Source: GCA-2747515 sp964427825 (GTDB lineage Bacteria; Patescibacteriota; Minisyncoccia; Moranbacterales; GCA-2747515). From it: 33,713 nt of DNA. Shown one piece after another: positions 14,981 through 22,692 of the stretch. Every line of letters starts with the position of its first letter. Within the stretch, counting starts at the first letter, position 1. The stretch covers positions 1 to 33,713 of the forward strand of contig CAYRUU010000006.1 of assembly GCA_964427825.1 (NCBI GenBank). The letters are read 5' to 3'. The notes under the pieces are model-generated. The model did no database searches. It saw only the letters and a list, made by a program, of their open reading frames with translations, and had not been told where the DNA came from. The position numbers and the translations under genes are program-made.

Positions 14981-15394
14981 TTACCACAGCTCGCAAATTA
15001 GCTCGCCGCCCAACCCGCGCTTGCGCGCTTCTTTGCCGCTCATCACACCCTGCGATGTCGATACCACCGCAAGACCATAGCCGCTACGCACTTTATGCAA
15101 ATCGGTTTTCTTGACATACATCCGCTGCCCCTGACGACTCACCTGTCGCAAGCCCTCAATGACCGGACGACGGCGCGTTGCGCTCAACTGCTCATACTTC
15201 AGCGTAATGCGAATCATCTCGCGACCGGCCGTTGTCTCATCAGTCACCACATCCACGCGCTCCACAAAGCCCTCTTTTGCAAAGACCGTGGCAACGGCAA
15301 GTTTCAATTTTGACTTTGGCACAAGAACCGTTGCATGCCCTGCGGCGTGCGCATTGCGGATTCGTGTCAACATGTCACTCATTGCATCGATCAT
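14981..15394 (-). CDS. rpsH: Small subunit ribosomal protein uS8, 137 residues
   Basis: DMLTRIRNA near the N-terminus, and GLAVVSTSQGVMSGKEA with GGELICELW at the C-terminus, are the uS8 signatures. Full length. uS8 is a primary 16S rRNA binder and in some bacteria represses the spc operon. The ATG at 15394 is preceded by GAAGGT, one of the few possible ribosome sites in the operon; an in-frame ATG at 15382 is also possible. Confidence 0.97.
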   Translation of the reverse strand: MIDAMSDMLTRIRNAHAAGHATVLVPKSKLKLAVATVFAKEGFVERVDVVTDETTAGREMIRITLKYEQLSATRRRPVIEGLRQVSRQGQRMYVKKTDLHKVRSGYGLAVVSTSQGVMSGKEARKRGLGGELICELW

Positions 15395-15426
15395 ACCTTC
15401 GTATCATTAAAAAATATCATTGCATA

Positions 15427-15612
15427 TTACCAGCTACTCTTTCTCACGCCAGGCAACTCGCCTTTGCTCGCCAATTCGCGAAAGCAAATCCGACAGATGC
15501 CGAAATAGCGGAGATAGCCCTGCTTGCGGCCACATTTCCAACAGCGCCGCACCTCCCGTGTGGAGAATTTCGGTTTCTTCTGTGCGCGAACTTTGACTGA
15601 TGTTTTTGCCAT
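15427..15612 (-). CDS. rpsN: Small subunit ribosomal protein uS14, zinc-binding type, 61 residues
   Basis: The 61-residue form carries two Cys pairs, CWKC and CRIC, that bind one zinc. This is the ancestral zinc-containing (C+) uS14, rather than the longer zinc-free form. RRCWKCGRKQGYLR and FRELASKGELPGVRKSSW (in parts: ELASKGELPGV, KSSW) are typical. Position between rplE and rpsH is canonical. Confidence 0.97.
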   Translation of the reverse strand: MAKTSVKVRAQKKPKFSTREVRRCWKCGRKQGYLRYFGICRICFRELASKGELPGVRKSSW

Positions 15613-15638
15613 ACGTTGTATCCTAAATAGCTAATAAA

Positions 15639-16190
15639 TTATTTCTTTTGCGTGAGAGGAAATCCCAGTGCGCGAAAGAGTTTTTCCGCATCTTTCTTGG
15701 ACCGCGCAGAACTCACCACCGTCACCTGCAACCCAAACGGATTACGCACATGCTCCGCAACAATTTCCGGAAAGATTGTATGCTCTTTGATGCCGATGTT
15801 GAGGTTGCCGCCCTGATCCACAGCCGTGGGTGCAATGCCCTGAAAGTCGCGAACGCGCGGCAAGGCGACACCAACCAAGCGATCCAGGAAGTGCCACATG
15901 CGTGCACCGCGCAACGTCACCTTCATGCCAACATCTTGCCCCTCGCGAATCTTAAATCCCGCCAAAGACTTTGCCGCTTTGGTATACACAGCCTTCTGTC
16001 CCGTGATTGCCGCAAGGCCTTCCTCTACCTCACCAAGCCCCTCCGTGTTCTTGAGGAATTTGCCGATACCGATATTGATCACAACCTTGCTGATGGTTGG
16101 CACAAGCATCACATTGGCAAGGCCGAGATCTTTCTGCAGATCCTTCCGTACGTCGCTATACTGTTGTTTGATGGATTTTACCACGCTCAT
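15639..16190 (-). CDS. rplE: Large subunit ribosomal protein uL5, 183 residues
   Basis: KVVINIGIG, ITGQKAVYTKAAKS, FKIREGQDVGMKVTLRG and FPEIVAEHVRNPFGLQVT (NPFGLQVTVV) mark uL5, a 5S rRNA binder that contacts the P-site tRNA. Full length. It begins 8 bases after rplX ends. Confidence 0.97.
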   Translation of the reverse strand: MSVVKSIKQQYSDVRKDLQKDLGLANVMLVPTISKVVINIGIGKFLKNTEGLGEVEEGLAAITGQKAVYTKAAKSLAGFKIREGQDVGMKVTLRGARMWHFLDRLVGVALPRVRDFQGIAPTAVDQGGNLNIGIKEHTIFPEIVAEHVRNPFGLQVTVVSSARSKKDAEKLFRALGFPLTQKK

Positions 16191-16198
16191 ACGATGTA

Positions 16199-16510
16199 TT
16201 AATCAATTTCTTTACCACTCTTCTTGGAAACGCGCACCTTCGTGCCATTTTTCACAACAAATCCCACGCGCGTCGGCTTGTCCGTGTGCGGACAGACCAA
16301 TGCCACATTAGATGCATCCAGTGCCGCCTCCGCCGTGATGCGCTCGCCCTTTGTCATATTCTTGCGCGCCTTCATGTGTCGCACTGCCATATTGACACCC
16401 TTGACGACAACTTTGCCGCTCCGTGCGTCCACCGCCAACACCTCACCGCGCTTTCCCTTATCTTTACCGGCAATAACCTGTACTGTATCGCCTTTCTTGA
16501 TTTTATACAT
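16199..16510 (-). CDS. rplX: Large subunit ribosomal protein uL24, 103 residues
   Basis: The N-terminal KOW motif (IKKGDTVQVIAGKDKGKRGEV, in parts KKGDTVQVIAG and DKGKRGEVL) is followed by VKGVNMAVRHMK and EAALDASNVALVCP. This is a complete uL24, an assembly initiator of the large subunit located near the exit tunnel. Confidence 0.97.
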   Translation of the reverse strand: MYKIKKGDTVQVIAGKDKGKRGEVLAVDARSGKVVVKGVNMAVRHMKARKNMTKGERITAEAALDASNVALVCPHTDKPTRVGFVVKNGTKVRVSKKSGKEID

Positions 16511-16531
16511 ACATGTTTATTCACTAAGCGA

Positions 16532-16903
16532 TTACAATACTTCCGGCGCCAACGAAATGATCTTGCCAAATCCCTTTTCGCGCAGTTCACGCGCCACCGG
16601 TCCAAAAATACGCGTTGCCCGCGGCTCTTTGTTGTTGGGATCCACAATCACCGCAGCGTTCTCATCAAAGCGAATGTAGGAACCATCCTTGCGACGCAGC
16701 GCTTTCTTCTGACGCACAATCACAGCCTTGACCACATCACCAGCCTTAACGTTGCCACGCGGCTCCGCCGTCTTCACTGATGCAACGATAATATCGCCGA
16801 TCTGCGCATAGCGGCGCTTTGATCCGCCGAGCACCTTGAAGCACTCAATGCTTTTCGCTCCCGAATTGTCGGCTACCGTGAGCCATGTTTCCGCCTGAAT
16901 CAT
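16532..16903 (-). CDS. rplN: Large subunit ribosomal protein uL14, 123 residues
   Basis: MIQAETWLTVADNSGAK is the highly conserved start, and GDIIVASVK, VVKAVIVRQKK, FDENAAVIVD and RIFGPVARELRE follow. Full length. uL14 forms intersubunit bridges with 16S rRNA and is the docking site of RsfS. Confidence 0.98.
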   Translation of the reverse strand: MIQAETWLTVADNSGAKSIECFKVLGGSKRRYAQIGDIIVASVKTAEPRGNVKAGDVVKAVIVRQKKALRRKDGSYIRFDENAAVIVDPNNKEPRATRIFGPVARELREKGFGKIISLAPEVL

Positions 16904-16924
16904 ACAAACTGCTTTACCTTAAAA

Positions 16925-17167
16925 TTATTTGGACACCACGACAAACTTCTTCTGCTTACTCATTGGTCGGCATGCCGCGATCGTCACCACATCCCCCACC
17001 GCGCAGGCATTGCCCTCATCGTGCGCCTTGTACTTCTTGGTGGAGACGTATTTTTTCAAATACTTCGGATGCGACTTGAACGTATCCACGGCGACCACAA
17101 CCGTCTTATCCATTGCTGTGGACACCACCGTCCCTTTGAATGTCACTTTTTTTGCTTCGTGTGTCAT
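16925..17167 (-). CDS. rpsQ: Small subunit ribosomal protein uS17, 80 residues
   Basis: FKGTVVSTAMDKTVVVAVD, then the KYLKKYVSTKKYKAHDEGN segment (KKYKAHDE), and GDVVTIAACRPMSKQKKF are uS17 signatures. It is an OB-fold primary 16S rRNA binder. Length is normal. Confidence 0.97.
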   Translation of the reverse strand: MTHEAKKVTFKGTVVSTAMDKTVVVAVDTFKSHPKYLKKYVSTKKYKAHDEGNACAVGDVVTIAACRPMSKQKKFVVVSK

Positions 17168-17196
17168 ATGCTGATCGTAAAATTATCTCAAAATGG

Positions 17197-17400
17197 TTAT
17201 GCCGTACGCTTCTGGTGAATCACCGTCAGAATACGCGCCAGATCTTTCTTGCGCGCACCAATGTGTGCGTGCTCGCCACGGCTCCGTGCATCCAAAACGG
17301 CCTGTGCCATTTCCTTTTTGACGGTGTCAGCCATAGCATGGAGTTCTTCCGGTAATTTGTCGCGTAGTTCTGTCATGTTCATATGTTTTTTTGCAATCAT
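17197..17400 (-). CDS. rpmC: Large subunit ribosomal protein uL29, 67 residues
   Basis: MNMTELRDKLPEELHAMA followed by DARSRGEHAHIGARKKDLARILTV (ARKKDLARILTV) is the two-helix uL29, which sits at the tunnel exit and helps bind trigger factor and SRP. The ATG at 17400 gives eight residues more than the one at 17382 (MNMTELRD); the shorter form may be the real one. Confidence 0.93.
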   Translation of the reverse strand: MIAKKHMNMTELRDKLPEELHAMADTVKKEMAQAVLDARSRGEHAHIGARKKDLARILTVIHQKRTA

Positions 17401-17415
17401 TGGTGAATTAGGTGT

Positions 17416-17826
17416 TTACTGTTTTACCACAAAGCGTGTGCGCAGAGAGAGCTTGTGTCCCGCCAAGCGGAATGCCTCGCGCGCCGTTTTTTCGTCAATA
17501 CCATCTACTTCAAACATCACTCTGCCGGCACGCACCTTTGCAACATAATGATCCACAGCACCCTTTCCCTTACCCATCGGTGTTTCATCGCCCTTTTTGG
17601 TCATTGGGTGGTCCGGAAAAATGCGAATCCAATACTTTCCCGATCGCTGCATATAGCGTGTAATCGTCCGACGTGCGGATTCAATTTGTCGCGCCGTCAC
17701 GAGTCCCGACGTCTCCGCCTTGAGCCCAAAACTACCGTAACTGACGACCGTACCGCGCGTGGCGCTCCCTTTGAGCTTGCCGCCGCGGTGCATTTTGCGA
17801 TGTTTGACTTTTCGTGGCATTAACAT
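17416..17826 (-). CDS. rplP: Large subunit ribosomal protein uL16, 136 residues
   Basis: MPRKVKHRKMHRG, FGLKAETSGLVTARQIESARR (GLVTARQIESARR), IFPDHPMTKKGDETPMGKGKG and VMFEVDGI are uL16 hallmarks. uL16 shapes the A-site tRNA pocket. GAGG lies 8 bases before the ATG at 17826 and favours it over the more usual start at 17820. Confidence 0.97.
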   Translation of the reverse strand: MLMPRKVKHRKMHRGGKLKGSATRGTVVSYGSFGLKAETSGLVTARQIESARRTITRYMQRSGKYWIRIFPDHPMTKKGDETPMGKGKGAVDHYVAKVRAGRVMFEVDGIDEKTAREAFRLAGHKLSLRTRFVVKQ

Positions 17827-17851
17827 ATGCGTGTCCTCACTAAAATTTCAA

Positions 17852-18511
17852 TTATGCGGCGTGTTCGCTGTGCGCAAACTTCTCACCCTTGTATACCCAC
17901 ACCTTTACACCAATCGCGCCATAGGTTGTGCGCGCCGTGTCACGAGCAAAATCAATGTCCGCACGTAAAGTGTGCAATGGAATCGTACCCTCAGACAACC
18001 ACTCCACGCGTGACATTTCCGCGCCATTGAGGCGACCGCCCACCTGCACTTTGATCCCTTTCACATTGCGATTCTTCATTGCCGATTCAATCGTTGTCTT
18101 AAGTACGCGACGGAACGGCATACGCTTCTCCAATTGCTCCGCAACATTCTGTGCAACGATCGCTGCGCTCTCCTCCGGCTGCTTGATTTCTTTGACATCC
18201 ACCTTGATCTCCATCTTGCGCCCCGGGAAAATGGTTTCACGAATAAAGCGCGTAAGATCTTCAATGCCGCTGCCACCCCGTCCAATCAACATGCCCGGGC
18301 GGGATGTGCGCACAATCACCGTGACGGACTTCTCGTTACGCTCTACTTCCACATCGGCAATCGCCGCATGGCGATACTTCTTCATTACAGCACGCCGCAA
18401 AAACACATCCTGTTCCAGGATTTTTGCATAGTTATTGCCGCCAAACCAACGCGAACGCCAGTCTGTCGTAATACCCAATCGGAGACTTTTTGGATTGACT
18501 TTGTGACCCAT
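17852..18511 (-). CDS. rpsC: Small subunit ribosomal protein uS3, 219 residues
   Basis: MGHKVNPKSLRLGI is the classic start. The KH domain follows with PGMLIGRGGSGIEDL (GRGG at 77-80), and the C-terminal domain has GIKVQVGGRLNGAEMSR and YGAIGVKVWVYKGE. Full length. uS3 lines the mRNA entry channel. Confidence 0.98.
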   Translation of the reverse strand: MGHKVNPKSLRLGITTDWRSRWFGGNNYAKILEQDVFLRRAVMKKYRHAAIADVEVERNEKSVTVIVRTSRPGMLIGRGGSGIEDLTRFIRETIFPGRKMEIKVDVKEIKQPEESAAIVAQNVAEQLEKRMPFRRVLKTTIESAMKNRNVKGIKVQVGGRLNGAEMSRVEWLSEGTIPLHTLRADIDFARDTARTTYGAIGVKVWVYKGEKFAHSEHAA

Positions 18512-18522
18512 AGTAATGAATG

Positions 18523-19002
18523 TTATTTAGCCTTGCGTGTAATGGTGTGCTTCGCCGCAACCTTTGTTGCTTTTTTCGCTGCCGTTTTTGTCGCTGCTGT
18601 CTCTACCGCCTGTACCGTTGTTGTTGCTTTCGTTTTCTTTTGTTTCTGTACCGATTCAGCCACGTCATCCGATGCCACAAGTGTCACACGGATGGTTGCG
18701 GTACGCTTGAGGATGTGCGTCGCACGTCCTTGCGCGCGGGGCATCCATCGCTTGAGCACCGGTCCACCGCTCACCGTGACCTCCTCCACCATCAACCGCT
18801 CTTCACTAATCTGATTGTTCTGTCGCGCATTTGCCACAGCGCTCTGCAAGAGTTTGCGTAGCGGTGCCGCAGCGGCGCGCACATCAAACCGCAACATACC
18901 GATTGCCTCTGACACGGACTTGCCGCGTACCGTGCGCGTCACCAGGCGTACCTTCTGCGGTGACATGCGAAAATTGGTGAGTTGTGCCGTTACTTTTGTC
19001 AT
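18523..19002 (-). CDS. rplV: Large subunit ribosomal protein uL22 with a basic tail, 159 residues
   Basis: FRMSPQKVRLVTRTVRGK, AVANARQNN and the tunnel-lining hairpin LKRWMPRAQGRA identify uL22. The core ends near residue 112 (TIRVTLVAS). About 45 further residues are Lys/Ala/Thr-rich, like the tails of uS5 and uS19 in this operon. Typical uL22 is 110-120 residues. Confidence 0.97.
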   Translation of the reverse strand: MTKVTAQLTNFRMSPQKVRLVTRTVRGKSVSEAIGMLRFDVRAAAAPLRKLLQSAVANARQNNQISEERLMVEEVTVSGGPVLKRWMPRAQGRATHILKRTATIRVTLVASDDVAESVQKQKKTKATTTVQAVETAATKTAAKKATKVAAKHTITRKAK

Positions 19003-19030
19003 AGATCGTTACTAAAATTGGCTTGTCTGA

Positions 19031-19366
19031 TTATTTCTTTGCTGGTGTAGCGGACTTCTTGGCAGTATCCACTTCGCGCTGCTTTGCCGCTTGCTCCAAC
19101 TCTTTCTGCATCTTACCACCATGACGAGAAAACTTCCGTGTTGGCGCAAATTCACCCAACTTATGCCCCACCATCTCCTCCGTCACAAACACATTGTGGA
19201 AATCCTTGCCCGTATGCACAGCAAACGTAAATCCGATCATCTCCGGTGCAATAGTGCACGCACGCGACCACGTTTTGATCACACCGGCTTGCTGTGGTGT
19301 CTTTCCTGTAATTTTTTTCACCACACGTTCATCAACGTATAGTCCCTTTTTCACTGATCGACTCAT
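19031..19366 (-). CDS. rpsS: Small subunit ribosomal protein uS19, 111 residues
   Basis: MSRSVKKGLYVDERV, IKTWSRACTIAPEMIGFTFAVHTGK (IKTWSRACTIAPEMIG) and GHKLGEFAPTRKFSRHGGK are uS19 signatures. The last about 20 residues (QREVDTAKKSATPAKK) are a basic extension over the usual 92. uS19 sits in the head of the small subunit. Confidence 0.97.
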   Translation of the reverse strand: MSRSVKKGLYVDERVVKKITGKTPQQAGVIKTWSRACTIAPEMIGFTFAVHTGKDFHNVFVTEEMVGHKLGEFAPTRKFSRHGGKMQKELEQAAKQREVDTAKKSATPAKK

Positions 19367-19386
19367 GTTCGTTGCATCAAAACAAA

Positions 19387-20217
19387 TTATTTCTTATGGC
19401 GTGATTTCACAATATACTGCGTACTCGGCTTGGTTGCCTTGCGTGTACGTACACCCAGCGCCGGGCGTCCCCACGGCGTCTTGGGATACTTCAAACCGAT
19501 CGGCTGACGTCCCTCACCACCACCATGCGGGTGATCCACAGGATTCATCGCCGTACCACGCACCGCCGGACGTTTGCCCATGTGGCGTGCACGTCCCGCC
19601 TTGCCAATCTTCACCGTATTGTGCTCAAAATTACTCATCTGCCCGATCGTCGCATAGCACTCTCTGTCAATGAGGCGAATTTCTCCTGACGGCATCTTCA
19701 CCTGCGCATAGCGATCATCCACACCCATCACTGTCGCGCTGCTGCCAGCACTACGCACAATCTGCCCACCCTTACCGCGCCGCATCTCAATGTTACATAC
19801 CGCTGTGCCTGCAATAATACGCTTGAGCGGCGTGCGATTACCTTCATCCATCGGTACATCTGCGCCCGTCACCACTGTCATCCCGACACGCATGTGCTCC
19901 GTTGCGAGAATGTAGCGCTTCTCACCATCTGCATAGACCACCAAGGCGATCAATGCGCTACGGAAAGGATCTTTCTCAATTGCCGTAATCGTACCAACGA
20001 TATCGTGCTTGTTTTGTTTGAAATCAATCATGCGATAGAGTTTTTTGTTGCCCGCGCTCCTATGACGCACAGAAATCTTACCTCCACTGCGACCGGCCTT
20101 CTGGCTGATACCGCGCAAGAGCGACTTCTCCGGCTTGGTCTTGGTTACCGCCACCGGCTTGATCACGGTCATATTGCGCCGCGCCGCGTGATTTCGTTTG
20201 TATACTTTAATTGCCAT
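19387..20217 (-). CDS. rplB: Large subunit ribosomal protein uL2, 276 residues
   Basis: NPVDHPHGGGEG at 225-236 contains the conserved His229 near the peptidyl transferase centre. GRSGGKISVRHRSAGNKKLYR, split as GRSGGKISVRHR and GNKKLYR, and GTPWGRPALG-like TPWGRPALGVRTR are also present. Length is normal. It starts after AACGTATG with no Shine-Dalgarno. Confidence 0.98.
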   Translation of the reverse strand: MAIKVYKRNHAARRNMTVIKPVAVTKTKPEKSLLRGISQKAGRSGGKISVRHRSAGNKKLYRMIDFKQNKHDIVGTITAIEKDPFRSALIALVVYADGEKRYILATEHMRVGMTVVTGADVPMDEGNRTPLKRIIAGTAVCNIEMRRGKGGQIVRSAGSSATVMGVDDRYAQVKMPSGEIRLIDRECYATIGQMSNFEHNTVKIGKAGRARHMGKRPAVRGTAMNPVDHPHGGGEGRQPIGLKYPKTPWGRPALGVRTRKATKPSTQYIVKSRHKK

Positions 20218-20245
20218 ACGTTTCGGTTAGTAATGCAAATGGGAA

Positions 20246-20656
20246 TTATGCCGCATGAAACAGATCAATGGATTGCCCCTTGGCAAGTGTCACAATCGCC
20301 TTTTTGTATTGCTTCTGATAGCCGCGATCGTACTTCATCGTACGACGCTTTGGCTTGACAGTCATAATACGCACCGCCGTCACCGTCACGTGATAGGCCT
20401 GCGCCACGGCAATCTTCACAGTACGCGCTGTTGCCGTAGTCGCCACGCGAAAAACGTATTGTCTATTGCCACTCAACTGATGCGATTTTTCCGTTACAAT
20501 CGGCGCAACGAGCACGCCATAAGCGCTTGCCGTTGCCGTCACCACAGGCATCGCGCCTTTGTCCTTTTTCGCAGCGGTCTTTGGTACTGCCTTTGTATCA
20601 ACAGCCTGCGTTGCGGCGTCTTTTTTCTCTTCACTTTTTTTGCTAAAAATACCCAT
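20246..20656 (-). CDS. rplW: Large subunit ribosomal protein uL23 with an N-terminal extension, 136 residues
   Basis: The uL23 core begins near residue 47 (VLVAPIVTEKSHQL) and continues YVFRVATTATARTVKIAVAQ and VRIMTVKPKRR. The first about 46 residues are an added charged segment (FSKKSEEKKDAATQ, KTAAKKDKG). Bacterial uL23 is usually 95-100 residues. uL23 is the main docking site for trigger factor and SRP at the tunnel exit, so the extension would be exposed there. Confidence 0.96.
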   Translation of the reverse strand: MGIFSKKSEEKKDAATQAVDTKAVPKTAAKKDKGAMPVVTATASAYGVLVAPIVTEKSHQLSGNRQYVFRVATTATARTVKIAVAQAYHVTVTAVRIMTVKPKRRTMKYDRGYQKQYKKAIVTLAKGQSIDLFHAA

Positions 20657-20683
20657 AATCGTATTTACTAAATGGTGCGCACG

Positions 20684-21313
20684 CTATGCTGCGTATTTTG
20701 CATCCAGTTGTTTAAGTGTGTCCAAACTCAGTACAACATACTGCGCATTCATGACATCATAGACATTGAGCTTCTCCGCTTCCATCGGCACCACGCGCGC
20801 AATATTGCGCACCGCTTTGTAGCTTGCCGCTTCTTTCGGCGCAAACGCTACCACAGCACTGGCATCCACACCCATGGTATGCAAGAGCGCCGCCATCGGC
20901 TTAGTCTTCACATCCTCCATCACAAAACTGTCCACAACGCGAATCTTGTCGGCATGCGCTTTTTTGGTCAACGCAAGCGCAATCGCCTTTTTCTTCACTT
21001 TGCTGTTGATGTCTTTGGTGTAATTTCTCTCCTTTGTCGGACCAAAAATCACGCCACCACCCTTCCATAGTGGATTACGGATAGAGCCCGTACGCGCATT
21101 GCCCGTGCCCTTCTGTCGCCACGGCTTTTTGCCACCACCACGTACTTCCGAGCGGATCTTAGTATGTGCATGACCGCTTCTGCGGTTTGCCGCTTGCGAA
21201 ACATACACTTGATGGATCATAGCATCACTGCCCTTCACATCAAACACCGCGGCATTCAGATCTACCGTTGCCACTTTTTTGCCCTCAAGATTGTAAACAT
21301 CAATTTTTTTCAT
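20684..21313 (-). CDS. rplD: Large subunit ribosomal protein uL4, 209 residues
   Basis: VYNLEGKKVATVDLN, then RRSGHAHTKIRSEVRGGGKKPWRQKGTGNARTGS (in parts TKIRSEVRGGGKKPW and QKGTGNARTGS) and GGGVIFGPTKERNY are the uL4 tunnel-loop signatures. Length is normal. In E. coli, L4 represses its own operon; whether it does so here is unknown. Confidence 0.98.
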   Translation of the reverse strand: MKKIDVYNLEGKKVATVDLNAAVFDVKGSDAMIHQVYVSQAANRRSGHAHTKIRSEVRGGGKKPWRQKGTGNARTGSIRNPLWKGGGVIFGPTKERNYTKDINSKVKKKAIALALTKKAHADKIRVVDSFVMEDVKTKPMAALLHTMGVDASAVVAFAPKEAASYKAVRNIARVVPMEAEKLNVYDVMNAQYVVLSLDTLKQLDAKYAA

Positions 21314-21328
21314 AACGTGTCAGAAAAA

Positions 21329-21892
21329 TTAGGCAAGACTTACAATTTCCACAACGCGCCCCGCAACACCCGGCACACTACCCTTGACAGCAATGGTTCC
21401 GGCTTGTGCATCCACGTGCACCACGCGCAGACCGCGTGATGTGGCGTGTCCACCACCCATGCGACCGGCCATACGCTTCCCTTTCATCACGTGTTCGGGA
21501 AACGCGCTACCGATAGATCCCGCTTGACGCAGTACATGGCGATGCCCATGTGTCTTTGGACCGCCGCCAAATCCATGACGCTTCACAACACCCTGAAAAC
21601 CCTTCGCCTTGGTGATGCCACTCACACGCACAATGTCACCCACGGCAAACGTGTCGGCGCCGATGATGGTATCTGTGGTATATGCAGAGGCATCATCCAC
21701 GCGGAATTCCTTGCGACATGACTTCTTCACTGTTTGTGGCGCCACAACACGGACCGCGCTATAGCCGTCCTTGTCTTTTGTGCGCAACACATCCACGGTA
21801 TTCGGCGTAATAGCTATCAATGTCACATTCTGTGCGCCCGTATCATCGTAGATTGTCGTCATGCCCACTTTTTTTCCCAGTGCGAATTTCAT
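21329..21892 (-). CDS. rplC: Large subunit ribosomal protein uL3, 187 residues
   Basis: The start is the ATG at 21892 (MKFALGKKVGMTTIYDD); the longer frame to 21925 runs through a palindrome and is not protein-like. GFQGVVKRHGFGGGPKTHGHR, split as GFQGVVKRHGFGG and PKTHGHR, plus QAGSIGSAFPEHVMKGKRMAGRMG identify uL3, an early assembly protein that approaches the peptidyl transferase centre. Length is short, as is usual for compact uL3. It is the first gene after the 367-base gap and its own promoter. Confidence 0.97.
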   Translation of the reverse strand: MKFALGKKVGMTTIYDDTGAQNVTLIAITPNTVDVLRTKDKDGYSAVRVVAPQTVKKSCRKEFRVDDASAYTTDTIIGADTFAVGDIVRVSGITKAKGFQGVVKRHGFGGGPKTHGHRHVLRQAGSIGSAFPEHVMKGKRMAGRMGGGHATSRGLRVVHVDAQAGTIAVKGSVPGVAGRVVEIVSLA

Positions 21893-21910
21893 ACAATTGT
21901 TATAGAGACT

Positions 21911-21925
21911 ATGCCACAGTGGCAT
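21911..21925. repeat. Palindrome ATGCCACAGTGGCAT in the rplC leader
   Basis: Seven-base perfect arms flank a single A. It ends 18 bases upstream of the rplC ATG and lies inside the leader transcribed from the promoter at 21994-22022. It could be a protein operator or a small RNA hairpin near the ribosome landing site. It is the only tight palindrome in the gap next to rplC. Confidence 0.55.
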
Positions 21926-21977
21926 CCCATCACTCAGATTATTATGTCAAATAAAAAATGGCTTTATCGCAAGCCAG

Positions 21978-22022
21978 ATGATTTTCTTATAGAATCTTAT
22001 AGAAAAATCATAAGTTTGTCAA
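21978..22022 (-). promoter_or_regulatory. Internal promoter of the rplC to rplO operon, with repeats over the -10
   Basis: On the minus strand TTGACA (plus 22017-22022) and TAAGAT (plus 21994-21999) are 17 bases apart, giving a leader of about 95 bases. The -10 is bracketed by inverted arms ATGATTTT (21978-21985) and AAAATCAT (22004-22011). CTTATAGAA occurs twice 10 bases apart (21986-21994, 21996-22004). The rest of the 367-base gap (22023-22259) shows no gene; CACAA/TTGTG arms followed by TTTTTTG may end the tuf-rpsJ transcript. Confidence 0.7.
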
Positions 22023-22259
22023 GATCGCATACCGATTGAACAAACTTTCTCGCTCGCTGAGTATCCCCACTCACCGCAGAAACCGCACAAACGCGCAGCT
22101 TCTGATGTTTTGGGACTTTAACGAAACTGTGTGTACAAACGCAGATATTGTGACACTACAAAAAACGATCGCGCACAACGTCTCCCTTTGTGAATATACT
22201 ACATGAAAATGTGCAAACGCGCAAGAGTTGCTGTGTAAAAGTGAAAGTACACACACTTA

Positions 22260-22583
22260 TTACATCTTCACCTCAATGCTGACGCCTGCCGGCAAATCAA
22301 GGTTCGTCAGATCCTCAATCGTCTTTTGGGACGGATTGATAATGTCAATGAGACGCTTGTGTATGCGCATCTCAAACTGCTCCCGCGCATCCTTGTGGAC
22401 AAACGTGGAACGGTTGACTGTGACTTTCTTGATCTGCGTTGGAAGCGGAACCGGACCGGCTACTTGTGAGCCTGTACGAACCGCTGCCTCGACAATTTGT
22501 CGTGCAGATTTGTCAATGACCTTGCTGTCATACGCTTTGATCTTGATGCGTACGCGCGTTGATGCTTCTTCTTTCTTCGCCAT
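22260..22583 (-). CDS. rpsJ: Small subunit ribosomal protein uS10, 107 residues
   Basis: RVRIKIKAYDSKVIDKSARQIVEAA (RIKIKAYDSKVID), GPVPLPTQIKKVTVNRS and HKDAREQFEMRIHKRLIDI mark uS10, which also acts as NusE in transcription antitermination. Full length. It has AGGAG 10 bases before the ATG, unlike most genes of this block. It is separated from rplC by 367 bases with a new promoter, so it is probably transcribed with tuf. Confidence 0.97.
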   Translation of the reverse strand: MAKKEEASTRVRIKIKAYDSKVIDKSARQIVEAAVRTGSQVAGPVPLPTQIKKVTVNRSTFVHKDAREQFEMRIHKRLIDIINPSQKTIEDLTNLDLPAGVSIEVKM

Positions 22584-22615
22584 GGCGAACTGACTCCTGC
22601 GTTACAAATTACATG

Positions 22616-22640
22616 TTTCCCTTGATATTTTAGAGGGAAA
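22616..22640 (-). promoter_or_regulatory. Hairpin between tuf and rpsJ
   Basis: TTTCCCT (22616-22622) and AGGGAAA (22634-22640) form 7-base perfect arms with an 11-base loop. On the minus strand no T-run follows directly, so it is more likely a processing or stability hairpin, or a partial attenuator, than a full terminator. Confidence 0.4.
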
Positions 22641-22692
22641 GGAGAACGCTACAGATACTCTGCAACGCTCCACCTTTGCTTCCAAAGATTGT

